DNA from: Aliivibrio finisterrensis_A
Lineage (GTDB): Bacteria; Pseudomonadota; Gammaproteobacteria; Enterobacterales; Vibrionaceae
Strand: one strand, 5' to 3'
DNA: 64,000 nt
NCBI RefSeq assembly: GCF_004167675.1
Contig: NZ_SEZQ01000009.1
Shown here: positions 25,921 through 34,714 of the stretch, one piece after another
Layout of the letters: each line of letters begins with the position of its first letter
Numbering within the stretch: position 1 is the stretch's first letter
The notes under the pieces: model-generated
Told to the model about the DNA's origin: nothing
Database searches by the model: none
What the model saw: the letters and a program-made list of their open reading frames with translations, nothing else
Made by a program: the position numbers and the translations under genes

Positions 25921-27543
25921 ATGGTCGGGATCTGTTTTCAAATTAATGACTGGACACTAGTTATTGAAGAAAATAAGTTGTATCGCCAAGATAGGGAAGT
26001 CTCAGTCGAACCTCGTTTAGTCAACTTATTACAGTTTTTAGCCCAGCATTCCGGGGAAGTATTTTGTCGTGATGAACTGATTAAGCACGTCTGGGATGGC
26101 GCATTTGTCACTGACCAAGTCGTAACGCAATCAGTATTTGAGCTACGAAAAATATTACGTGATGGTCGATTAGACAATACTCGCTATTTAGTCACTGTGC
26201 CTAAACGAGGGTATAAACTGGTTGCTGAAACTCATCAGGTTCGTCTTGAAGATACCCCATATTGGAAGCCGTGTGATGGCGCAAAATTACCGTTAGAGAA
26301 CGTAGTGTCATCAGATGGTGATTCGCAAGACATACATCAACACCAAGAAACAGAATCGCAGAGTGTATTGCCTTTTCCCGCTGCGCCACTGACTCGTTCT
26401 GTAACGGCAATTTCAGATCACGTAAATAGTGAAAAGAAAAAACAAGGCGAAAGCTTTAATAGCTTACATCGTTGGAAGCTACTCGCGTTTGATGGTTTTT
26501 TAATTCTTGTATTAATAGCCGTTATCTTTTCTGTGACCTATCAACAAACATCAACACATATTACCAAAGCTATTGATACTGATTTAATTGAATTTACCTT
26601 TCATACTAGTCGAAATGATAACAATGAAACGGAGTCTCTCGCTGATGGAATAAGCCAAAAATTAATGGCTGATTTAGCAAGCATTGGTGACTATCGCGTT
26701 CAATTAAACAAAACGACTTTTACCACTGGGATATTGCCTGGGAAAGCGGTGAATGTTCGTGTTGAGGAGCAGCAAAATAAAACGTATTTGGATGTAGAGT
26801 ATCGCAGTAATACTTCAAATCGAGTCCTGTTTAGCCGTCAATATTTAATGACCAATGCAAATCTTGAGCATGTATTACGTCAGTCTTCTTTAGATTTAAT
26901 GAGCGCGCTTAGTGTCACAATAACAGAAGCCGAGATGGATAGATTGATGCTTGGTTTACCGAAAGAGCGTGGTCTACTTGAAATGCTTATTCGAGCGAAT
27001 CATTTTATTAATCAGTCTGATCCCGCAGAGTTTGAACAAGGGATTGCTTTATTAGAGAAAATTTCGTTAGCGGAGCCAAATAATGATTATGTACTTTCAG
27101 AGTTATACATTGCTTATAATGCTTTCTCTGCGTTAAATCCTGAATTGGATCTCGATGATAATACCACTAAGATCGAAAAGTTAAGTCAGGAGCTAGCATT
27201 ACGTTATTCGACGTTAAATGAAGAGGTGTTGCCTTCTCGTATCTATGAAGCGCTAGCAATGATAGCAATTAAGCAAGATAACAAAGAGGTTGCAGCTGAA
27301 TATTTAACCTTGGCATTTAAGCATAGAGAGTCCGCATTCTCATACATGCTAGAAGGGAAGTTAGCAGAGTTGAATGGGAATTTAGATAAAGCAGGAGATG
27401 CATACAGCAGAGCTTTCTTTATGGATACGTCTCTTGAAACTTATATGTTAAGTGAAAATCTTGCGTTCTATAGTGACTTAGAGACTGTCGCTTATTTTAT
27501 GTATCGAGCGGTTAATCCAAGTGAAGTTCGTTTACTGGGATGA
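25921..27543 (+). CDS. cadC: Transcriptional activator CadC (ToxR-like, membrane-bound)
   Basis: This one-component acid/lysine sensor activates cadBA. The N-terminal OmpR-type winged helix (residues about 5-100) contains EPRLVNLLQFLAQHSGEVFCRDELIKHVWDGAFVTDQVVTQSVFELRKIL and PKRGYKLV, close to E. coli CadC. A disordered linker follows, then one transmembrane helix (about 187-207, LLAFDGFLILVLIAVIFSVTY), then a periplasmic sensor domain of about 330 residues ending in TPR-like helices. Length is 540 residues against 512 in E. coli. It is separated from cadBA by a sodium/alanine-type symporter on the opposite strand, so cadC and cadBA are not contiguous. The ribosome-binding site is poor, which agrees with low expression of this regulator. 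Confidence 0.88.
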   Translation: MVGICFQINDWTLVIEENKLYRQDREVSVEPRLVNLLQFLAQHSGEVFCRDELIKHVWDGAFVTDQVVTQSVFELRKILRDGRLDNTRYLVTVPKRGYKLVAETHQVRLEDTPYWKPCDGAKLPLENVVSSDGDSQDIHQHQETESQSVLPFPAAPLTRSVTAISDHVNSEKKKQGESFNSLHRWKLLAFDGFLILVLIAVIFSVTYQQTSTHITKAIDTDLIEFTFHTSRNDNNETESLADGISQKLMADLASIGDYRVQLNKTTFTTGILPGKAVNVRVEEQQNKTYLDVEYRSNTSNRVLFSRQYLMTNANLEHVLRQSSLDLMSALSVTITEAEMDRLMLGLPKERGLLEMLIRANHFINQSDPAEFEQGIALLEKISLAEPNNDYVLSELYIAYNAFSALNPELDLDDNTTKIEKLSQELALRYSTLNEEVLPSRIYEALAMIAIKQDNKEVAAEYLTLAFKHRESAFSYMLEGKLAELNGNLDKAGDAYSRAFFMDTSLETYMLSENLAFYSDLETVAYFMYRAVNPSEVRLLG

Positions 27544-27555
27544 TTAGAATAAATA

Positions 27556-27597
27556 AGAAAAAGCCCGTCGAACTTATGCTCGGCGGGCTTTTTGTTT
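27556..27597. terminator. Bidirectional terminator between cadC and the AGCS symporter gene
   Basis: AAGCCCGTCG (27561-27570) and CGGCGGGCTT (27581-27590) pair with one G-T, flanked by an A run and a T run. Confidence 0.85.
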
Positions 27598-27624
27598 TTA
27601 TGAAAGTAGGTTATCTAAAGTAGA

Positions 27625-29094
27625 TTATGCTTTCTTTTTCTTTGGATGCCATGCACCGTCTAGATCATCAAGTTCAGGGAACTTAGTTCTATCAAATTCA
27701 GGCGTTTTACCTGCTTTAAGTTGAACTTCGTAATCCTTGATAACTTTGATAGCTAGTTTAGACAGTAGAACTAAAGCAACAATGTTGATTAGCGCCATCA
27801 TACCCATAGAAGCATCAGCTAGGTTCCATACGACAGGCAGAGAAGCTACTGAGCCGAACATAACCATTGCTAGCACACACAGACGGAAGCCAAATAAGCC
27901 CTTCTTAGAGTTACCGTTCAAGAACATTACGTTTGTTTCAGCATAGCTGTAGTTTGCAATGATAGAAGTGAAACAGAACAGAAGAATAGCTAGTGCCATA
28001 AAGTAGCTTGTCCAGCCGCCTAACTCGTTAGTTAGTGCTTGCTGAAGAAGGCTGATACCCGTAGCAGCATCTGGCTGATCCATTACGCCAGAAAGCATAA
28101 TCATCGCAGCAGAAGCAGTACAGATAACTAACGTATCAACAAAAACACCTAGCATTTGCACAAAACCTTGTGATGCAGGGTGGTTAGGGTTTGGTGTTGC
28201 GCTTGCTGCGATGTTAGCTGCAGAACCCATACCCGCTTCGTTTGAGAATAGACCACGAGCGATACCAGATTGCATTGCTTGAGCGATAGTGTATGCAACA
28301 CCACCTGCCGCCGCTTCTTGCCAGCCGAATGCACTCTTAACGATAAGCGTTAATACTGCAGGAACTTCAGTAATGTTCATCACTACAATAATTAGTGCAA
28401 TCGCAAGGTAACCAATTGCCATTACAGGAACGATTTTCGATGATGCGCTAGCAACACGACGTAAACCACCCATGATAAAGAAGCCAGAAACCGCAACAAT
28501 TACCACACCCATGATAGTTTTATCAAAACCAAATGAGTGATTCAGAGCATCAGTAATTGTGTTTGCTTGAACCGCGTTGAACACTAAACCAAAAGCGATG
28601 ATTAAGAAGATAGAGAAAAGTGTTCCCATCCAGCGTTGACCAAGGCCTTTTTCCATGTAGTAAGCAGGGCCGCCGCGGTATTGACCGTCAACGTCTTTCA
28701 CTTTGTATACTTGAGCCAGTGTCGATTCAATGAATGCTGTCGCCATACCAAATAGAGCGATAACCCACATCCAGAAGATAGCACCAGGGCCACCAACGGT
28801 TAATGCGACTGCCACACCTGCCATGTTACCCGTTCCCACGCGAGCTGCCATAGAGGTGCAAAATACTTGATAAGAGCTGATTCCGCTGTCGATCTCTTGA
28901 CCGCTGCGTAAGATTTTAACTGAGTGACCAAGCTGGCGTAGTTGAATAAAGCCAAGACGTACCGTGAAGTAGATGCCGACACCAACAAGAAGATAAACGA
29001 GGACTTGTCCCCAAAGAAGGCCATTGATAGTGCCAATGACAGACATTAACGCCTCATTCATTGACTCAATTAGCGTTGAATCTGTGTTTGTCAT
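27625..29094 (-). CDS. Sodium:alanine/glycine symporter (AGCS family)
   Basis: This 489-residue inner-membrane sodium-coupled amino-acid symporter has around ten or eleven helices. Family segments are clear: FCTSMAARVGTGNMAGVAVALTVGGPGAIFWMW, GPAYYMEKGLGQRWMG, AQAMQSGIARGLFSNEAGMGSAANIAASA and CFTSIIANYSYAETN. The substrate is probably alanine or glycine but is not determined by sequence. It sits between cadC and cadBA on the opposite strand. Whether it takes part in acid stress is unknown. Confidence 0.92.
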   Translation of the reverse strand: MTNTDSTLIESMNEALMSVIGTINGLLWGQVLVYLLVGVGIYFTVRLGFIQLRQLGHSVKILRSGQEIDSGISSYQVFCTSMAARVGTGNMAGVAVALTVGGPGAIFWMWVIALFGMATAFIESTLAQVYKVKDVDGQYRGGPAYYMEKGLGQRWMGTLFSIFLIIAFGLVFNAVQANTITDALNHSFGFDKTIMGVVIVAVSGFFIMGGLRRVASASSKIVPVMAIGYLAIALIIVVMNITEVPAVLTLIVKSAFGWQEAAAGGVAYTIAQAMQSGIARGLFSNEAGMGSAANIAASATPNPNHPASQGFVQMLGVFVDTLVICTASAAMIMLSGVMDQPDAATGISLLQQALTNELGGWTSYFMALAILLFCFTSIIANYSYAETNVMFLNGNSKKGLFGFRLCVLAMVMFGSVASLPVVWNLADASMGMMALINIVALVLLSKLAIKVIKDYEVQLKAGKTPEFDRTKFPELDDLDGAWHPKKKKA

Positions 29095-29613
29095 GAAATT
29101 CCCTTATTATTAATCGTTAATTTATTTTTCCTAAACAATGGATAACGAAATGCCAATCTTTAAGAAATATAAGTAACTTTGTTATAAAGTTGTATAAAAT
29201 ATCGTTTGCTAAGGATTTGCGGCGATTAATATAGTTCAGTCGAGTTTGGCTAGTCAATCATAATGAAACAATATGTCGTACTTTTTTTACGTGTGGCGAT
29301 AATTTTTTACAATTTTTCCATTGAAATTTTCTCACTCAATTAACCATGAAAAAAACGGGTCTTTAGTTGGTTAGTATTTTTATAACGAAGAGATAAAGGT
29401 CATAAATAACCCCTTATTCTTACCAATATTAGAGGTTTATATTTTTTGTTTTTTTTAATTAAATCTAAAGTTGAAATTTTAACTTATTGAAAGTAATCGT
29501 AATTTAATTTTTTCCATCTTCGCTTATCAGTTTTCTTCTTTATTTTTTTATCATTATTTTATTGATAATTTTATCCTTATTTTTTTTCGATTCATTGGGC
29601 GTAATCTTCATCT
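29095..29613. other. Long AT-rich intergenic region upstream of cadB
   Basis: This extremely AT-rich stretch lies between the divergent AGCS symporter and cadB, with T- and A-tracts that would suit CadC and H-NS binding (known for E. coli cadBA). I cannot point to a specific CadC site and see no gene. Confidence 0.5.
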
Positions 29614-29687
29614 CAACATTCGAGCGGGATGTTGTGTATTTACCCCAACAGAGTTTGCATGCTCCGTCTAAATAACATCTCGCCCTC
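29614..29687 (+). promoter_or_regulatory. Candidate switchable leader hairpins upstream of cadB
   Basis: ATGTTG at 29629-29634 can pair with the upstream CAACAT (29614-29619). Alternatively GAGCGGGATGTT (29622-29633) can pair with AACATCTCGCCCTC (29674-29687) apart from one wobble and one bulge. The two pairings exclude each other. The second is followed by TTAAATAAAATTT. Confidence 0.35.
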
Positions 29688-29708
29688 TTAAATAAAATTT
29701 CGCATCAC

Positions 29709-29727
29709 GGGCTAAATAATAGAGCCC
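29709..29727 (+). promoter_or_regulatory. Small hairpin before the cadB ribosome-binding site
   Basis: GGGCT-N9-AGCCC forms a five-bp stem ending 23 bases before the cadB ATG, next to the CTGGAG ribosome-binding site. Confidence 0.4.
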
Positions 29728-29750
29728 ATTCGATAATCCCTGGAGATGTT

Positions 29751-31085
29751 ATGGAATCGAATACAAAAAAAATTGGCTTAATTGCCTGTACGGGTGTTGT
29801 TGCCGGCAACATGATGGGGAGTGGTATTGCACTATTACCTTCTTCATTAGCGGCAGTTGGCTCAGTATCCATCTTTAGTTGGATTATCTGTTTAGTGGGT
29901 GCATTAAGTTTGGCGTTTGTTTTTGCCCGCTTAGCAACGAAAAACCCTCAAGAAGGTGGGCCAATTGCTTATGCAGGTGAAGTCTCTCCTGTATTTGGTT
30001 TCCAAACCGGTGTCCTTTACTACCACGCAAACTGGATTGGTAACTTAGCCATCGCTATTACTGGCGTTTCTTACCTATCTGTTTTCTTCCCTGCTTTGAA
30101 TGATCCTATCCCTGCGGCTGCCGCGACGATTGCATCAGTATGGTTATTTACCTTAGTTAACTTACTAGGTGGTAGCTGGGTAAGTCGTCTTTGTACTTTA
30201 GGTTTAGGCCTTATCCTTATTCCTGTTGTTGGTACCGGTGTAGTCGGTTGGACTCATTTCGATCCTGCTTTATATAGTCAAAACTGGAATGTATCTTCAG
30301 GTACTAGCAGCCACGCTGTTATTAGCGCAGTGCTTATCTGTCTATGGTCTTTTGTTGGTGTTGAATCAGCAGCGGTATCATCTGGTATGGTAAAAAATCC
30401 AAAACGCACTGTTCCTCTAGCAACAATGTTAGGTACTGCGATTGCGGGTGTGATTTATATCCTGTCAACTCAAGTGATCAGCGGCATGTTCCCAGCAGCA
30501 GAAGTGGCAGCATCAGGTGCGCCATTTGCGCTAGCAACCACTGAGATTTTCGGTAGTTGGTCAGCCCCATTTGTTGCCGCATTCACAGCGTTAGCGTGTT
30601 TCACCTCTCTAGGTTCTTGGATGATGCTTGTAGGTGAGGCGGGTAAACGTGCCGCTCACGATGGTAACTTCCCTAAAATCTACGGTGAAACAGATAAAAA
30701 CGGTGTTGCTAAAAAAGGCTTAGTCTTAGCATCACTTAAAATGACAGCACTAATGATTGCGTTAACTGTGTTCAGTTCTCAATCAGCTCACACTGCGGAT
30801 TTATTTAATCAGTTAACGACTGATGCTGTATTACTAACAATGCTTCCTTACTTCTACTCAAGTATTAACTTAATTCGATTCGAAGGTATGACAACACGCA
30901 GCGGCTTTACCATGTTCTTCTCTGGTATTGCTTGTGTATTCTGCATGATTGCACTGGCTGGTGCAGAGGGTGCAACACTAACTGCAACCTTTATCGTGTC
31001 ACTTGTCATCCTTATGTTCTACGCAAAAAAAATGGGTCTGAAACAATCAGAGCAACACGTAAGCACTGAAGCTGCTGCCCATTAA
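29751..31085 (+). CDS. cadB: Lysine/cadaverine antiporter CadB
   Basis: This APC-family inner-membrane antiporter imports lysine and exports cadaverine, expelling protons consumed by CadA. It has 444 residues, as in E. coli. Characteristic segments include GLIACTGVVAGNMMGSGIALLPSSLAAVG, GGPIAYAGEVSPVFGFQTGVLYYHANWIGNLAI and WSFVGVESAAVSSGMVKNPKRTVPLATMLGT. A CTGGAG site precedes the ATG. It is followed by cadA after about 115 bp containing a strong hairpin. Confidence 0.95.
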   Translation: MESNTKKIGLIACTGVVAGNMMGSGIALLPSSLAAVGSVSIFSWIICLVGALSLAFVFARLATKNPQEGGPIAYAGEVSPVFGFQTGVLYYHANWIGNLAIAITGVSYLSVFFPALNDPIPAAAATIASVWLFTLVNLLGGSWVSRLCTLGLGLILIPVVGTGVVGWTHFDPALYSQNWNVSSGTSSHAVISAVLICLWSFVGVESAAVSSGMVKNPKRTVPLATMLGTAIAGVIYILSTQVISGMFPAAEVAASGAPFALATTEIFGSWSAPFVAAFTALACFTSLGSWMMLVGEAGKRAAHDGNFPKIYGETDKNGVAKKGLVLASLKMTALMIALTVFSSQSAHTADLFNQLTTDAVLLTMLPYFYSSINLIRFEGMTTRSGFTMFFSGIACVFCMIALAGAEGATLTATFIVSLVILMFYAKKMGLKQSEQHVSTEAAAH

Positions 31086-31139
31086 TGTCACTCGATAGCG
31101 TAAACACTTAACGCTACCAACTTAATAATTTTACCCTCA

Positions 31140-31179
31140 GGCGCTCCACTACCTCACCATCAAAAAGATGGGGAGCGCC
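31140..31179 (+). promoter_or_regulatory. Intercistronic hairpin between cadB and cadA
   Basis: GGCGCTCC (31140-31147) pairs with GGAGCGCC (31172-31179), and the loop contains a second dyad CCATC/GATGG. A smaller dyad TAGCGT/ACGCTA lies just upstream at 31095-31116. The T tract is interrupted (TTGTTTCGTCTT), so it may be a partial terminator or RNA-stability element setting the cadB:cadA ratio. Confidence 0.55.
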
Positions 31180-31202
31180 TTGTTTCGTCTTGGAGATATA
31201 AA

Positions 31203-33341
31203 ATGAATATTTTTGCTATCCTAAATCACTCAGGTGTTTTCTTTAAAGAAGAGCCAGTTCGCGAATTACATGCTTCTTTAGAAAAAGCAGGCTATAAAGT
31301 GGTTTACCCAGTAGATGCACAAGATCTATATAAAATGATTGAAATGAACCCACGTATTTGTGGTGTGTTATTTGACTGGGATAAATACTCACTAGACCTA
31401 TGTACTGAAATTAATACGTTGAATGAAAAATTGCCTTTGTACGCATTCGCAAACCAACATTCAACATTAGATATTTCATTAACTGATTTACGTCTAAATC
31501 TACATTTCTTCGAATATGCCCTAGATATGGCTGACGATATCGCACTGAAAATCAATCAAGCGACAGAAGAGTACAAAGACCAAATCATGCCTCCTTTTAC
31601 TAAGGCATTATTCAAATACGTAGAAGAAGGAAAATATACCTTCTGTACTCCGGGTCACATGGGCGGCACGGCTTTCCAAAAAAGCCCTGCAGGCAGCATC
31701 TTCTATGATTTCTACGGTCCAAACGCATTTAAAGCAGACGTATCAATCTCAATGCCTGAGCTGGGTTCATTACTTGATCACTCAGGTCCTCATAAAGAAG
31801 CTGAAGAGTACATCGCTCGTACCTTTAATGCAGACAGCTCTTACATCGTAACTAACGGTACTTCTACATCAAACAAAATCGTAGGTATGTACTCAGCACC
31901 AGCAGGAAGCACAGTACTTGTTGACCGTAACTGTCATAAATCTCTGACTCATATGATGATGATGAGTGATGTAACACCTATCTACTTCCGTCCAACGCGT
32001 AACGCTTACGGTATTTTAGGTGGCATCCCACAAAGTGAATTCACTCGTGAAGTGATTGAGCAAAAAGTAGCCGCAACACCAAACGCAACCATGCCGGGTT
32101 ATGCAGTTATTACTAACTCAACTTATGATGGTCTGTTGTACAACACTCAATACATCAAAGAAACGCTAGAAACTAAGTTCATTCACTTTGACAGTGCTTG
32201 GGTTCCTTACACTAACTTCAACTCTATTTACGAAGGTAAATGTGGTATGAGTGGTGAAGCGATGCCAGGTAAAGTGTTCTATGAAACACAATCAACTCAT
32301 AAATTATTGGCTGCGTTCTCTCAAGCATCAATGATCCACGTAAAAGGTGAGTTTGATAAAGAATCATTCAACGAAGCGTTCATGATGCACACATCAACAT
32401 CACCTCAATACGGCATTGTTGCATCAACTGAAACCGCTGCGGCAATGATGCGTGGTAATACAGGTAAGAAACTGATCCAAGACTCAATTGATCGTGCGAT
32501 TCGTTTCCGTAAAGAGATCAAACGCCTACAAAGTGAAAGTGACAGCTGGTTCTTCGATGTATGGCAACCAGAAAACATTGATACAACAGAATGTTGGAAA
32601 CTGGATCCAAAAGATACATGGCACGGTTTCAAAGACATCGATGATGATCACATGTACCTTGATCCAATCAAAGTAACGCTATTAACTCCAGGAATGAACG
32701 AAAATAGCGAAATGAGCGAGACTGGTATTCCTGCATCAATCGTTGCTAAATACTTAGATGAACACGGTATCGTAGTAGAGAAAACAGGTCCATATAACCT
32801 ATTGTTCCTATTCTCTATTGGTATTGATAAATCAAAAGCAATGCAATTACTGCGTGCATTAACTGACTTTAAACGTGGCTTTGATCTAAACTTAACAGTG
32901 AAAAACTTCCTTCCTTCACTGTACAACGAAGATCCAAGTTTCTACGAAGGCATGCGAGTTCAAGAGCTGGCACAAGGTATTCATGACTTAACTCGTCAAT
33001 ACCGTTTACCAGAGCTAATGTTCAAAGCGTTTGACGTATTACCTGAGCTTAAAGTAACCCCACACGCAGCATGGCAAGAAGAGCTACGCGGTAATGTGGA
33101 AGAAGTGAAACTGGAAGAAATGGTTAACCGTGTAAGTGCCAATATGATCCTTCCTTACCCACCAGGGGTTCCACTAGTACTTCCAGGTGAAATGGTAACG
33201 GCTGAGTCTCGTCCAGTACTTGATTTCTTAGAAATGCTATGTGCTATCGGCGCACATTACCCAGGCTTTGAAACGGATATTCACGGTGTATATGCTCAAA
33301 AAGATGGCAGTTACACAGTGAAAGTTCTAAAAGAAGATTAA
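31203..33341 (+). CDS. cadA: Inducible lysine decarboxylase CadA
   Basis: This PLP enzyme converts lysine to cadaverine and CO2, consuming a cytoplasmic proton for acid resistance. The 712-residue protein aligns with E. coli CadA along its whole length: N-terminal wing domain (GVLFDWDKYSLDLCTEIN), PLP-binding core with FCTPGHMGGTAFQKSP and the Schiff-base lysine in QSTHKLLAAF (Lys367, the same number as E. coli), and C-terminal domain ending GAHYPGFETDIHGVY. A TTGGAG site precedes the ATG. It forms an operon with cadB, and pdxY downstream can provide its cofactor. Confidence 0.97.
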   Translation: MNIFAILNHSGVFFKEEPVRELHASLEKAGYKVVYPVDAQDLYKMIEMNPRICGVLFDWDKYSLDLCTEINTLNEKLPLYAFANQHSTLDISLTDLRLNLHFFEYALDMADDIALKINQATEEYKDQIMPPFTKALFKYVEEGKYTFCTPGHMGGTAFQKSPAGSIFYDFYGPNAFKADVSISMPELGSLLDHSGPHKEAEEYIARTFNADSSYIVTNGTSTSNKIVGMYSAPAGSTVLVDRNCHKSLTHMMMMSDVTPIYFRPTRNAYGILGGIPQSEFTREVIEQKVAATPNATMPGYAVITNSTYDGLLYNTQYIKETLETKFIHFDSAWVPYTNFNSIYEGKCGMSGEAMPGKVFYETQSTHKLLAAFSQASMIHVKGEFDKESFNEAFMMHTSTSPQYGIVASTETAAAMMRGNTGKKLIQDSIDRAIRFRKEIKRLQSESDSWFFDVWQPENIDTTECWKLDPKDTWHGFKDIDDDHMYLDPIKVTLLTPGMNENSEMSETGIPASIVAKYLDEHGIVVEKTGPYNLLFLFSIGIDKSKAMQLLRALTDFKRGFDLNLTVKNFLPSLYNEDPSFYEGMRVQELAQGIHDLTRQYRLPELMFKAFDVLPELKVTPHAAWQEELRGNVEEVKLEEMVNRVSANMILPYPPGVPLVLPGEMVTAESRPVLDFLEMLCAIGAHYPGFETDIHGVYAQKDGSYTVKVLKED

Positions 33342-33417
33342 GCCCTAGGGTTTTGAAGGAATATCGTTTATTTTAGGGCACGGAAGCCCTTACTCTATTT
33401 AAAATTATGGTGATGTT

Positions 33418-34287
33418 ATGAAACGTATTCTTTCCATTCAGTCTCATGTGGTATTTGGTTGCGCAGGCAACAGTGCTGCGGTTTTTCCAATGCGAAGAAT
33501 GGGAATGGAAGTATGGCCTATTAATACGGTACAGTTTTCAAATCACACACAATATCAACAAGGTTGGAAAGGCATCGCTATGCCTGCTGGCCACATTTCA
33601 GAATTGGTTGATGGTCTATCAGCGATTGAAGCAACTCATGTTTGTGATGCGGTGTTAAGTGGTTACTTAGGATCAGCAGCGCAAGGTCAAGAGATCATCA
33701 CAGCGGTTCAGAAAATAAAAAAAGACAATCCAAACGCAATTTACTTCTGTGATCCAGTAATGGGTCATCCTGAGAAAGGCTGCATTGTTGCACCAGAAGT
33801 GACCACTTTCTTTAAAGAGTCCGCACTTGCATCAGCAGATATTATTGCGCCTAACTTATTAGAGTTAGAAAGTTTAACCGGTATGACGATCAACACCTTA
33901 GAGCAAGTGATTGAAGCGAATAATCAACTGCTTGAGCAGGGCGTTAAGATGGTGGTGGTAAAACACTTGAGTCGTGCGGGTATTAAAAAAGATCGCTTTG
34001 AAATGCTATTAACCACCAAAGAAGGCAGCTACCACGTTTCTCGTCCTTTATATGACTTTGATGCAAAGCGTCAGCCAGTAGGGGCAGGGGATTTAATCAG
34101 TGGTGTAATGCTTGCGAACTTAATGGCGGGTTACTCTCCAATTGATGCGTTTGAGCGAACTAATGCAGCGGTTGATTCTGTTATGCAAGAAACCTTCAAT
34201 CGTGGTGCGTATGAACTGCAACTTATCGCATCACAAGAACATTTCAATACACCAGAGATCACAGTGAAAGCAGAAAAAGTCGCTTAG
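33418..34287 (+). CDS. pdxY: Pyridoxal kinase PdxY
   Basis: This ATP-dependent kinase phosphorylates pyridoxal to PLP in the salvage route. The 289-residue protein shows SIQSHVVFGCAGNSAAVFPMRRMG, the PVMGHPEKGC motif, and the ribokinase-fold ATP/anion-hole motif RQPVGAGDLISGVMLA. It follows cadA by 76 bp on the same strand and ends at a good terminator. CadA requires PLP, so co-expression with the decarboxylase is plausible, though a promoter in the gap cannot be excluded. Confidence 0.94.
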   Translation: MKRILSIQSHVVFGCAGNSAAVFPMRRMGMEVWPINTVQFSNHTQYQQGWKGIAMPAGHISELVDGLSAIEATHVCDAVLSGYLGSAAQGQEIITAVQKIKKDNPNAIYFCDPVMGHPEKGCIVAPEVTTFFKESALASADIIAPNLLELESLTGMTINTLEQVIEANNQLLEQGVKMVVVKHLSRAGIKKDRFEMLLTTKEGSYHVSRPLYDFDAKRQPVGAGDLISGVMLANLMAGYSPIDAFERTNAAVDSVMQETFNRGAYELQLIASQEHFNTPEITVKAEKVA

Positions 34288-34358
34288 TTCAGTTCTAGTC
34301 ACTACAGAGCTAGAATTGAACAAAAGAGATTATCTACTATAATAGATAGAAAGTGTGC

Positions 34359-34393
34359 AGCCCGTTCGTAGTTAATATGAGCGGGCTTTTTTA
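34359..34393 (+). terminator. Terminator after pdxY
   Basis: AGCCCGTTC (34359-34367) and GAGCGGGCT (34379-34387) pair with one G-T, followed by T6. A second small dyad TATCTA/TAGATA lies just before it. Confidence 0.85.
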
Positions 34394-34397
34394 TTAC

Positions 34398-34440
34398 TTA
34401 ACCAGTTAGGATGACCAGTTATTTACTGCGATTGGTATAA
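34398..34440. repeat. Possible solo end of a MITE-like repeat
   Basis: The segment ends in GATTGGTATAA, which differs by one base from the right end (GATTGGTATTA) of the complete MITE at 35513-35678. It also contains two CCAGTTA motifs. No matching second end is visible nearby. The rest of the gap up to 34617 shows no other feature I can name. Confidence 0.35.
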
Positions 34441-34617
34441 GTATCGGAGGCGTTTTTTTCATGACATATTTCTGAATGTAAATGAAGGGCCTATTTGCAA
34501 TACCTCCTTACACACCGTAATGGCATCTCTTATTATTATTGGGTAAAGTCCGCTCGTCTTTGAATACAGTTTCACAGCAATCCATTAACCCATCTTGTTT
34601 ATACAAGGAAGCGCATC

Positions 34618-34677
34618 ATGAACACCAGTAAACAGGAACCCCCAAGTTGGTGGTTTAACTCTTTTTCTACATCATGA
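34618..34677 (+). CDS. 19-codon leader peptide of the MgtE-like gene
   Basis: The ORF MNTSKQEPPSWWFNSFSTS starts at ATG 34618 behind AAGGA at good spacing and stops 37 bases before the transporter ATG. It carries Glu-Pro-Pro followed by tandem Trp codons. Acidic/proline nascent chains destabilise ribosomes at low magnesium, the basis of MgtL-type sensing in Salmonella (established for mgtA, inferred here). The mRNA segment TTGGTGGTT (34647-34655) can pair with ACACCA (34622-34627) or with AACCCCCAA (34637-34645), which offers a switch. Confidence 0.55.
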   Translation: MNTSKQEPPSWWFNSFSTS

Positions 34678-34714
34678 TCTGAGGGTGATATGTCTTCAGA
34701 ACTGGAGACGTATT

